The notes: generated by a model from the letters alone, not told the origin. 6,993 nucleotides of DNA from DATKEG01 sp035544515 (GCA_035544515.1 DATKEG010000255.1:1-6993), one strand, 5' to 3'; positions 1 to 6,304 are shown, numbered from the stretch's first letter. A program made the numbers and translations.

Positions 1-1595
1 CGGGGCGGCGGAGCGGCCACCGCCACGGGCGGAACGGGCAACGGCGGCGCGCTGCGATCGCCCTCCAGCCGCGCCACGCGATTCTCGACGTCCTTGAAGA
101 GCATGTCCTCGGAGAGGACCTTCCGGAACAGCTCCAGCGCCTCGTCGGGACGTCCCGCCCTCTCGAGCGCCACCGCACGCCAGTAGTGCAGCGAGACGTT
201 CGCGCTCGACACCGGCGCGCTGCCGAGCGCGCGCTGCAGGCGCTCCACGGCCAGCCCGGGCTTGCCCGCCTCGATGAACAACCGGGCCAGGAGCTCGGTG
301 GCCGCGGCGTGGTTCTCGTCGTCGCTTCCCACGCGTTGGAGGAGCGCGATGGCCTTCTCGCGCTGCCCGGCGAGCGCGGCGGACTCGCCGCTCTTGAACG
401 TGAAGCCGGCCTTCTCGAACAGCTCGATCGCCTTGGCGCGGTCGCCGGCCTGCTCGTAGAGCTTGGCCGCGGTCTCGAACTCGCCGGCCTTCTCGTAGCT
501 GCCGGCGGCGCGCTCGGGCAGGCCGGCCCGGATGTAGACCGAGCCGGCCGCCGCGTGGCTGTCGCCCGCCTCGTAGGCGCCGGCGGCGTCGGCCAGCATG
601 TCCTTCGACTCGAACAGCTCGGCCGCGCGCAGGTAGTCCCGGCCCTGCTGGAAGAACCGCGCCGCCTCGGCCACCTTCTCCTCCTTCAGCGCCAGCTCGC
701 CGCGCAGGTTGGCGGCCTGCACGGGATCGTCGGCGCGGTCCCAGGCGTCGGCGGCGCGCGCCGGCTCGCCGGACCGGATGAACAGCTCGGCCGCGCGCGC
801 GAACTGCCCTTCCTTCACCAGCACCTCGGCCGCTTCCTTGTGATAGCCGCCCTTGAGGAACGCCTGCAGCGCCCGCGCGCGGTCGCCGGTCTTCTCGAAG
901 AGGCGCCCGGCGTGCAGCGCGCTCTTCTGGTCCGCGGCGGGCACCGCGGTCGCGGCGTAGGTCGTGCTGTAGGAGACGTTCTCCATGAAGTGCCGCTCGT
1001 AGCACTGCGCCGCTTTCAGCGCGTCGCCCGCCTTCTCGTAGGACTCGGCCGCGCGCAGGGGGTAGCCACCCTTCGCGTAGAGGTCGGCCGCCTTGTCCCA
1101 GCTCCCCGCCAGGCCGTAGAGGCGCGCCGCCTCCAGGCGGTTGCCCTTGTCCAGGAAGAGCTGCGCGGCCTTCGCGTGCTTGCCCGCGCCTTCCAGCATC
1201 TGCGCGGCCTTCTTGTGGTCGCCGGCCTGCAGGAACAGCTCGGCCGCGCGCTCGACCTTGCCCAGCCGCTCCAGGCCCGCGGCGGCCGCCCAGAACTCCT
1301 GGCCCTCCTCGTAGGCCTCGACGGCCTCGGCCGGGCGGTCGTGCTCCTCCAGGAGCTTGCCCGCGGCCAGGAAATGCCCGTCCCTCTTGTAGCGGGCGAC
1401 GGCCTTGTCGACCTTCGCCTCGGCGTAGCGCGCGCCGAGGAACTTGCCGGCGATGTCGTCGAGGCCGATGCCGCCGCCGGGCGCGCGGATGGAGAGGTGC
1501 GGCGCAACCTGCCGGTAGACGAGGAGCAGCACGATGCCGCCCACCGCCCACATCACCAACGGGTTCGAGAACAGCAGGGAGAAGATTAGGTCCAT
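1..1595 (-). CDS. Membrane-anchored protein of 13-residue TPR-like helical repeats (3' end outside window)
   Basis: The minus frame is open from ATG at 1595 to the left edge, giving 531 residues without a stop. Residues 3-27 are one hydrophobic segment followed by Arg28, so by the positive-inside rule the rest is probably cytoplasmic. Residues 34-76 form a linker rich in Gly, Lys and Asp. Residues 77-414 are near-perfect 13-residue units of the type AAxLYxxAGDxxK, for example AAELFLQAGDHKK (117-129) and AAKLYEQAGDRAK (376-388), interrupted by an insert at about 203-228. Residues 469-497 look like an ordinary TPR hairpin. From 515 the chain becomes Pro/Val/Ala rich, which suggests a linker to a further domain beyond the window. 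TPR-type solenoids usually scaffold protein complexes; no enzyme motif is visible, so the function is unknown. No good Shine-Dalgarno precedes the ATG, but the hydrophobic N-terminus supports this start. It is divergent from the transporter. Confidence 0.93.
   Translation of the reverse strand, partial: MDLIFSLLFSNPLVMWAVGGIVLLLVYRQVAPHLSIRAPGGGIGLDDIAGKFLGARYAEAKVDKAVARYKRDGHFLAAGKLLEEHDRPAEAVEAYEEGQEFWAAAAGLERLGKVERAAELFLQAGDHKKAAQMLEGAGKHAKAAQLFLDKGNRLEAARLYGLAGSWDKAADLYAKGGYPLRAAESYEKAGDALKAAQCYERHFMENVSYSTTYAATAVPAADQKSALHAGRLFEKTGDRARALQAFLKGGYHKEAAEVLVKEGQFARAAELFIRSGEPARAADAWDRADDPVQAANLRGELALKEEKVAEAARFFQQGRDYLRAAELFESKDMLADAAGAYEAGDSHAAAGSVYIRAGLPERAAGSYEKAGEFETAAKLYEQAGDRAKAIELFEKAGFTFKSGESAALAGQREKAIALLQRVGSDDENHAAATELLARLFIEAGKPGLAVERLQRALGSAPVSSANVSLHYWRAVALERAGRPDEALELFRKVLSEDMLFKDVENRVARLEGDRSAPPLPVPPVAVAAPPP
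354..1367 (-). repeat. Tandem 39-bp (13-codon) coding repeat array
   Basis: Within the minus-strand repeat protein, residues 77-414 divide into more than twenty units of 13 codons (39 bp), most beginning with Ala-Ala. Uninterrupted runs start at residues 91, 104, 117, 130, 143, 156, 169, 182 and 195; at 229, 242, 255, 268, 281 and 294; and at 311, 324, 337, 350, 363, 376 and 389. The consensus is AAxLYxxAGDxxK. One unit is expanded to 17 residues (294-310) and one insert lies at about 203-228. At the DNA level the string for RAAELF recurs nearly unchanged near 620, 785 and 1235. The units have diverged enough that this is an old protein repeat rather than a recent expansion. Confidence 0.9.
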
Positions 1596-1615
1596 CCCAC
1601 CCAGCGTCCCGCGAA

Positions 1616-1650
1616 GTTTGTCCCGCTACGCTCCGCTTGGCGGGTCAAAC
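1616..1650. promoter_or_regulatory. Imperfect 11-bp dyad in the leader of the repeat-protein gene
   Basis: Arms GTTTGTCCCGC (1616-1626) and GCGGGTCAAAC (1640-1650) are inverted repeats matching at 10 of 11 positions, separated by 13 bp. The dyad lies between the predicted leftward start site (about 1671) and the ATG at 1595. It could be a repressor site or an mRNA hairpin ending about 20 nt before the start codon. No T-tract follows on either strand, so an intrinsic terminator is unlikely. The loop holds the near-repeat CGCTA-CGCTC-CGCTT, which begins in the left arm. Confidence 0.5.
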
Positions 1651-1677
1651 GTGCCCCGGGCCGTGCGAGGCGGCGCG

Positions 1678-1686
1678 ATTATAGCA
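1678..1686 (-). promoter_or_regulatory. Extended -10 promoter for the repeat-protein gene
   Basis: Read on the minus strand, this is TGCTATAAT: a perfect TATAAT hexamer (plus 1678-1683) preceded by the TGn extension (1684-1686). Such a sequence stands out in GC-rich DNA. Transcription would start near 1671, giving a leader of about 76 nt before the ATG at 1595. No convincing -35 hexamer lies at 16-18 bp, which is acceptable for an extended -10 promoter. Confidence 0.72.
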
Positions 1687-1722
1687 GAGCGCTTCGCGGG
1701 CACCGTCCCGCCGGGCGCCAGG

Positions 1723-1731
1723 TGTTATGCT
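1723..1731 (+). promoter_or_regulatory. Extended -10 promoter for the transporter, near-leaderless
   Basis: TGTTATGCT reads as a TGn extension plus a TATGCT hexamer (1726-1731; 4 of 6 match to TATAAT). A start site about 7 nt downstream falls at about 1738, right at the GTG codon at 1740. No good -35 hexamer is seen. The position just ahead of the start codon, and the lack of any Shine-Dalgarno there, fit a leaderless transcript. Confidence 0.5.
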
Positions 1732-1739
1732 CCCGGCCC

Positions 1740-3143
1740 GTGAGCACCGCCCCGCCCGGGGAGCATCCGCCGCCCGAAGGGCTCCTGCGCGGCCTGGGGC
1801 TGCTCGATGCCACCACCCTGATCGTCGGCAGCGTCATCGGCTCCGGCATCTTCGTCGCGCCCTCGATCATGGCCGGCTACGTCGAGGACCCGGCGCTGCT
1901 GCTCGGGCTGTGGGTGGTCGGCGGCGTGCTGACGCTGTTCGGGGCCCTGGCCTACGGCGAGCTGGCGGCGGCCCTGCCGCACGCCGGCGGCCAATACGTG
2001 TTCCTGAGCCGGGCGTTCAGCCCGCTCTGGGGATTCCTCTACGGCTGGACGTTCCTGCTGGCCATCAACACCGGCTTCGTGGCCGCGGTGTCGGTGGCCT
2101 TCGCGAAGTACCTGGGCGTGTTCCTGCCGGGCGTGAGCGAGGAGGTGGCGCTGTTCACGCTGGGTGGCTTCCGCTTCACCACCGCGCAGGCGGTCGGCCT
2201 GGTCGTGATCGTGGCCCTGACCTACCTCAACATCCGCGGCCTGCGCACCGGCGCCTGGGTGCAGAACGTCTTCACGGTCGCGAAGGTGGCCGGGGTGGCG
2301 GCCCTCGTCGTGCTGGCCATCGGCAGCGGGCGTGGATCCGCCGCGAACCTCGCCGGCGCGGAAGGCCTGCCCCTGGGGCCGGAAGGCGTGAAGCTGGGCC
2401 TGTTCGCGGCCATGGCCGTGGCCATGAGCAAGGCCCTGTTCGCCTACGACGCGTGGTACTCGATCACGTTCGCGGCGGAGGAGGTGAAGGACCCCGAGCG
2501 CACGCTCCCGCGCGCGCTCGTCCTGGGCACCGTGGGCGTGACCGCCGTCTACTGCGCGGCCGTCGCCGTCTACCTGTACATGGTACCGATCACGGAGATG
2601 TACGCCGTGCGCGACAACCGGATCGCGGCCGAGGCCGCCTCCCGGGCCCTGGGCCCGGCGGGAGAGGCATTCGTGGCCGTGGCCATCCTCGTCTCCACCT
2701 TCGGCTGCGTGAACGGCCTGACCCTGGCCGGGCCGCGCGTCGTCTACGCGATGGCGCGCGACGGCCTCTTCTTCAAGAGGATGGCGGACATCCACGCGCG
2801 CTACCGCACCCCCGCCCGCGCGCTCGTGCTGCACGGGGTGGTGGCGGCAGGGCTCACCATGACGGGCACGTACAGCGACCTGCTCACGCTCACGGCCTTC
2901 TCGTCCCTGCTCTTCAACATCCTCACCGTCGTCGGGTTGTTCGTGCTCCGGCGGCGCGAGCCGGCCCTCCGCCGGCCGTACCGCGCGCTGGGCTACCCCC
3001 TGCTGCCCGCGCTCTACGTCGGCGTGTCCGCCTTCTTCCTCGTCTTCATCCTGATCGGCGATCCGCGGAACTCCGGCCTCGGCCTGGTGCTGACGACGGC
3101 CGGGGTGCCCGCGTACCTCTACTGGAGACGCCAGGCGACGTAA
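1740..3143 (+). CDS. APC-superfamily amino acid permease (12 TM)
   Basis: This is a 467-residue integral membrane protein of the amino acid/polyamine/organocation superfamily, likely moving amino acids across the inner membrane. Twelve hydrophobic segments can be counted. The family signature GSGIF lies in TM1 (residues 34-38), and TM6 with the following loop carries FAYDAW (235-239) and the motif EEVKDPERTLPRA starting at 247, typical of the LAT/SteT-like and general APC permeases. The length is normal for the family. The substrate cannot be read from the sequence. I chose GTG at 1740 because the only earlier in-frame start, GTG at 1722, overlaps the probable -10 box and would add only six residues. 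The gene diverges from the repeat protein and ends 53 bp before the kinase with no terminator between them, so some readthrough is possible. Confidence 0.93.
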   Translation: MSTAPPGEHPPPEGLLRGLGLLDATTLIVGSVIGSGIFVAPSIMAGYVEDPALLLGLWVVGGVLTLFGALAYGELAAALPHAGGQYVFLSRAFSPLWGFLYGWTFLLAINTGFVAAVSVAFAKYLGVFLPGVSEEVALFTLGGFRFTTAQAVGLVVIVALTYLNIRGLRTGAWVQNVFTVAKVAGVAALVVLAIGSGRGSAANLAGAEGLPLGPEGVKLGLFAAMAVAMSKALFAYDAWYSITFAAEEVKDPERTLPRALVLGTVGVTAVYCAAVAVYLYMVPITEMYAVRDNRIAAEAASRALGPAGEAFVAVAILVSTFGCVNGLTLAGPRVVYAMARDGLFFKRMADIHARYRTPARALVLHGVVAAGLTMTGTYSDLLTLTAFSSLLFNILTVVGLFVLRRREPALRRPYRALGYPLLPALYVGVSAFFLVFILIGDPRNSGLGLVLTTAGVPAYLYWRRQAT

Positions 3144-3156
3144 ATCACGGGCTCCG

Positions 3157-3185
3157 TTGACGTAAGGGCGCCGACTGACTATCCT
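3157..3185 (+). promoter_or_regulatory. Sigma-70-type promoter of the kinase/coiled-coil/accD unit
   Basis: TTGACG (3157-3162; 5 of 6 to TTGACA) and TATCCT (3180-3185; 4 of 6 to TATAAT) are separated by exactly 17 bp. The expected start site is about 3192, only about 5 nt before the ATG at 3197, leaving no room for a Shine-Dalgarno. It lies entirely in the 53-bp gap after the transporter, so the kinase unit can be transcribed on its own. Confidence 0.7.
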
Positions 3186-3196
3186 CGCCTGAAGCG

Positions 3197-5188
3197 ATGA
3201 CGCGCCGTCGCGGCGAGGACGAGCCGAAGGCAAAGCACCCTCCCGAGGCGGCCGCTGCGCCCGACCGGCCAGGACGGCTGCTCACCTCCGAAGACATCTT
3301 CGGCGACATGCTCGACCCGGGCGGCGGGCCCGCGCGCAAGCCGGCCGCGCCTCCCGCCAGTTCCGCCGCGCCGCGCACGGGTCCGATCAAGGTTCAGGTC
3401 AGCGAGCCGGGAGCGGCCCGCAAGGAGGGGCGCTCCACGGCCGGCGGCGGAGGAGAGGACCTGCCCGCGGACGTGGCCGCGCTGCTCGACGCCTTCGCCG
3501 AGTCTCCCCCGGTCTCCGGTGCCGAGGGCGCCGCGCCGGCCGAGCCGCCGGCGTCCGAGCCGGCGGGCGAGAGCGACGGTGAGGACGAGCTGCTCAACGA
3601 GATCCTGACCGAGGGACCTCCGGACCCCGTCTCCCTCGAGGAGGAGGCCGATTCGCCCGCCTCCGCGCTCGTCGAGCACGTCGCGTTCGGCCTCGACGCG
3701 GAGGAGGACGCGGACGAGGCGGAGCCGCTCGCGACCGGCCTCGTCGAGGAGGAGCCGCCGCAGGCGCCCGCCGCCGCGGAGGCGGCGCCCTTCGATCCCT
3801 CGCACGCGGAAGCGCTCCGGGACCTGGCCGAGCTGCAGCCGCGCCGTTCGATCCTCCACCCGCTCGACGCCCTGGGCGAGGCGCCCCGGCCCGCCAGCCG
3901 GATGGGCACGAAGTTCCAGGCCGCCCCGCCCAAGGCGGCTCCGGAGCAGGGTCCGGCCCTCGACCTGGCCGCGGTGGCCGAGGGCGCGCTGGTGCAGCCG
4001 CGCCCGTCGCCGGTGGACGCGCCGCCCCCGTCGCCCCGCGTCCAGGTGGGCGGGTCTCCCTACGGACCGTACCGCCTGCTGGAGCGCGTGGCCGTGGGCG
4101 GCATGGCCGAGGTCTTCAAGGCCAAGCGCACCGGGGTCGAGGGGTTCGAGAAGGTGCTGGCGGTCAAGCGCATCCTGCCGCACCTGTCCGAGAACAAGGA
4201 GTTCGTGGACATGTTCATCGACGAGGCCAAGATGGTGGCCGGCCTCGCCCACCCGAACATCGTCCAGATCTTCGACCTGGGCAAGATCGAGAAGAGCTAC
4301 TACATCGCCATGGAGTACGTCCACGGCCGCGACCTCCGTTCCATCCTGCGGCGCGCGCGAGAGCGCGACGTGCGCATGCCCCTCGACCTCGCGCTGCTCG
4401 TGGTGAGCAAGGTCTCGTCCGCGCTCGAGTTCGCCCATCGCAAGAAGGACGAGCGGGGGCGGGCCATGCAGATCGTCCATCGCGACGTCAGCCCGCAGAA
4501 CATCCTGATCTCGTTCGAGGGCGACGTGAAGCTGACGGACTTCGGCATCGCCAAGGCCGCCACCAAGGCCTCCCTCACCGACGCGGGCGCGCTGCGCGGC
4601 AAGCTGCTCTACATGAGCCCCGAGCAGGCCTGGGGCAAGCCCATGGACCGCCGCTCCGACATCTTCTCCCTGGGCATCGTCTTCTACGAGATGGTCACCG
4701 ACCACCGGCCGTTCCTGGGCAGCTCGGAGATGAGCATCCTGGAGATGGTGCGCGAGTGCCGCGTGGTCGCGCCCTCCACCCTCAACCCGCGCATCCCCGC
4801 GAAGCTCGAGAACGTCATCATGATGGCGCTGGCCCGCGAGGCCGACGACCGCTACCAGGACGCGGCCGAGCTGTGCCGCGACCTCGAGCGCGTGCTGCAC
4901 GAATGGCAGCCGCCGCGGGCGGGAGCCCTGGCCCGCTTCCTGGAGGTCCTGTTCGACGAGCAGGAGCGCAACGACTCGGTGGACGAGCCGGAGGCGCCCG
5001 CGGCCGAAGCGATCCAGGCCGCGGACGCCGACGTGGAGGCCGCGGCGGCCGAGCCCGAGCCGGCGGGCGCCGTGGTGGCCAACGACGAGTTCGACATCAC
5101 GCCCCCGCCGACGCCCGAGCCGGCGCCGCCGCCGCGCGCGCCGGAGTCGCTGTCGCAGAAGCTGCTCAAGCGGTTCGGCATCAAGTAA
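3197..5188 (+). CDS. Hanks-type Ser/Thr protein kinase with long disordered N-terminus
   Basis: This 663-residue cytoplasmic protein has no signal peptide or membrane segment. Residues 1-288 are low-complexity Pro/Ala/Glu-rich with short hydrophobic islands such as LLTSEDIFGDML (near 28-39). The kinase domain spans about 289-568: glycine loop VAVGGMAEV (298-306), ATP-binding Lys324, helix-C Glu343, catalytic loop HRDVSPQN with Asp430 and Asn435, DFG 448-450, SPE 474-476 and Asp488 of the F-helix motif. All core catalytic residues are present, so it should be active. The HRDxK lysine is Ser432, while the activation segment has GK (468-469) in place of the usual GT. Residues 575-591 (AGALARFLEVLF and following) resemble extensions after other myxobacterial kinases, as far as I recall. 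An acidic, Pro-rich tail ends in a basic SLSQKLLKRFGIK. Substrates are unknown; the next two genes are candidates by position only. Confidence 0.95.
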   Translation: MTRRRGEDEPKAKHPPEAAAAPDRPGRLLTSEDIFGDMLDPGGGPARKPAAPPASSAAPRTGPIKVQVSEPGAARKEGRSTAGGGGEDLPADVAALLDAFAESPPVSGAEGAAPAEPPASEPAGESDGEDELLNEILTEGPPDPVSLEEEADSPASALVEHVAFGLDAEEDADEAEPLATGLVEEEPPQAPAAAEAAPFDPSHAEALRDLAELQPRRSILHPLDALGEAPRPASRMGTKFQAAPPKAAPEQGPALDLAAVAEGALVQPRPSPVDAPPPSPRVQVGGSPYGPYRLLERVAVGGMAEVFKAKRTGVEGFEKVLAVKRILPHLSENKEFVDMFIDEAKMVAGLAHPNIVQIFDLGKIEKSYYIAMEYVHGRDLRSILRRARERDVRMPLDLALLVVSKVSSALEFAHRKKDERGRAMQIVHRDVSPQNILISFEGDVKLTDFGIAKAATKASLTDAGALRGKLLYMSPEQAWGKPMDRRSDIFSLGIVFYEMVTDHRPFLGSSEMSILEMVRECRVVAPSTLNPRIPAKLENVIMMALAREADDRYQDAAELCRDLERVLHEWQPPRAGALARFLEVLFDEQERNDSVDEPEAPAAEAIQAADADVEAAAAEPEPAGAVVANDEFDITPPPTPEPAPPPRAPESLSQKLLKRFGIK

Positions 5189-5191
5189 GGT

Positions 5192-5197
5192 AAGGAG
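5192..5197 (+). promoter_or_regulatory. Strong Shine-Dalgarno for the coiled-coil gene
   Basis: AAGGAG sits 5 nt before the ATG at 5203, in the 14-bp gap after the kinase stop (TAA 5186-5188). It fixes the start of the small gene and contrasts with the kinase, which has no Shine-Dalgarno. Confidence 0.85.
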
Positions 5198-5202
5198 CAC
5201 GC

Positions 5203-5442
5203 ATGGCGCTCTCGAAGGACCAGGCCGAGTTCTACGAGCGGACCCTGGAGATGACGCGCCGCCAGATCCAGGACCTCGACGCGCAGATCGAGGACGAGCT
5301 CTCGCGCGTGAAGGAGCGCCTGGCCGAGCTGCAGAATGCCCGGAACGCGGCCCTGCAGATCTACGACGGCGCCTGCAAGATGCTGGGCGTGGAGAACGAC
5401 CTGGACCGGGACGCCGAACCCGAGATCGTGCCCGAGGAGTAG
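5203..5442 (+). CDS. Small coiled-coil protein of unknown function
   Basis: A 79-residue soluble protein. Residues 5-50 are almost entirely charged helix (Glu, Arg, Gln, Asp, Lys) with hydrophobic residues at roughly 3-4 spacing (Leu16, Ile22, Leu25, Ile28, Leu33, Val36, Leu40, Leu43), which predicts a coiled coil. A shorter second helix follows at about 50-63 (IYDGACKMLGV), and the tail is acidic. I do not recognise a named family. It is real by several signs: a strong Shine-Dalgarno, exact fit between kinase and accD with a 14-bp gap before and 2 bp after, and codon use like its neighbours. Its last codons (GAG GAG TAG) contain the Shine-Dalgarno for accD, so its translation is probably coupled to AccD. 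It may be an adaptor or oligomerisation partner of the kinase or of AccD; that is inference from position alone. Confidence 0.85.
   Translation: MALSKDQAEFYERTLEMTRRQIQDLDAQIEDELSRVKERLAELQNARNAALQIYDGACKMLGVENDLDRDAEPEIVPEE
5434..5439 (+). promoter_or_regulatory. Shine-Dalgarno of accD inside the upstream gene, deciding a TTG start
   Basis: GAGGAG forms the last two sense codons of the coiled-coil gene and sits 5 nt before TTG at 5445. It supports the rare TTG start for accD and implies that ribosomes finishing the upstream gene help start AccD. Confidence 0.8.
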
Positions 5443-5444
5443 CC

Positions 5445-6281
5445 TTGGCCTGGTTCCGCCGCGAGCAGACTCCCCTTCCGCCCCGCGAGCAGGAGAGCCG
5501 CGTCCCCGAGGGGCTCTACATCAAGTGCAGCGCGTGCAAGGAGATCATCTACCGCAAGGAGGTCGTCGAGAACCTCAGCGTCTGCCCGAAGTGCGCGTTC
5601 CACTTCCGCGTCTCCGCGCGCGAGCGGCTGGAGCTGCTCTGCGATGCGGCCTGGGACGAGTTCGACCCGGGGCTGGTGAGCTCGGACCCGCTCGGCTTCA
5701 CCGACACCAAGGCCTACGCCGCGCGGCTCAAGGACGGCAAGTACAAGACCGACTCGCTCGACGCGGTGATCACGGCGGTGGGCGCGGTGGGCGGCATCCG
5801 CGCCGTCGTGGTGGCCATGGAGTACGGCTTCATCGGCGGCTCGATGGGGGTCGTGGTCGGCGAGAAGGTGGCGCGCAGCGTGGAGCGTGCCGCCCGCGAG
5901 CGCATGCCGCTCATCGTGGTCTCCTGCTCGGGAGGGGCCCGCATGATGGAGGGCACCCTGTCCCTGATGCAGATGGCCAAGATCTCCGCCGCGCTGGCCC
6001 GGCTGCACGAGGCCCGCCTGCCCTTCCTCAGCCTGCTCACCGACCCCACCACGGGCGGCGTGACCGCCTCGTTCGCCATGCTGGGCGACCTCAACGTCGC
6101 GGAGCCGGGAGCGCTCATCGGGTTCGCCGGGCCGCGCGTGATCGAGCAGACGATCCGCCAGAAGCTGCCCCCCGGCTTCCAGCGCGCGGAGTTCCTCCTC
6201 GAGCACGGGATGCTGGACATGGTGGTGGACCGCCGCGAGCTCAAGCCTACCCTCGTGCGCAGCCTGCGGCTGCTGCTCTGA
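5445..6281 (+). CDS. accD: Acetyl-CoA carboxylase carboxyltransferase subunit beta
   Basis: With AccA this subunit transfers the carboxyl group from biotin-BCCP to acetyl-CoA, making malonyl-CoA for fatty-acid synthesis in the cytoplasm. At 278 residues it is near the usual length of bacterial AccD (about 280-300). Residues 28, 31, 47 and 50 are the Cys4 zinc ribbon (C-x2-C-x15-C-x2-C). SGGARM lies at 162-167, followed by MEG where Q-E is common, and TTGGV lies at 202-206, with the conserved Gly pair of the crotonase-fold active site; LNVAEPGALIGFAGPRVIEQ follows as in the family. Translation starts at TTG 5445: MAWF is the expected AccD N-terminus, and GAGGAG (5434-5439) lies 5 nt upstream. 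It is the third gene of the kinase unit. folC, which often follows accD, is absent here, and accA, accB and accC are not in the window. Confidence 0.97.
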   Translation: MAWFRREQTPLPPREQESRVPEGLYIKCSACKEIIYRKEVVENLSVCPKCAFHFRVSARERLELLCDAAWDEFDPGLVSSDPLGFTDTKAYAARLKDGKYKTDSLDAVITAVGAVGGIRAVVVAMEYGFIGGSMGVVVGEKVARSVERAARERMPLIVVSCSGGARMMEGTLSLMQMAKISAALARLHEARLPFLSLLTDPTTGGVTASFAMLGDLNVAEPGALIGFAGPRVIEQTIRQKLPPGFQRAEFLLEHGMLDMVVDRRELKPTLVRSLRLLL

Positions 6282-6304
6282 CCCGCTCCGGATCGCCACT
6301 CCGC

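Noticed and set aside
354..1367. CRISPR-like or satellite DNA from the 39-bp periodicity
   Set aside because: Units are diverged, in frame and contiguous without unique spacers; the periodicity is of the protein.
186..1589. Long open frame on the plus strand across the repeat-protein region (467 codons)
   Set aside because: It is antisense to the clear minus-strand repeat gene. Its Leu/Gly/Ala/Arg-rich product has no motif, as expected for a shadow of repetitive GC-rich coding DNA.
1722..1739. GTG at 1722 as the transporter start
   Set aside because: It falls inside the probable extended -10 box and adds only six unconserved-looking residues; GTG at 1740 fits a near-leaderless start better.
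1727..3160. Plus-strand open frame in a second phase over the transporter, starting at ATG 1727
   Set aside because: Its Arg/Ala/Gly-rich product lacks hydrophobic segments; the permease frame explains the region.
1725..3233. 502-codon minus-strand frame opposite the transporter
   Set aside because: Its product is charged, low-complexity and motif-free, while the plus frame is a textbook 12-TM permease.
3179..5200. 673-codon open frame on the minus strand opposite the kinase
   Set aside because: The plus strand encodes an intact kinase. The antisense product is rich in Arg, Gly, Leu, His and Val without domains; long antisense frames are normal at this GC content.
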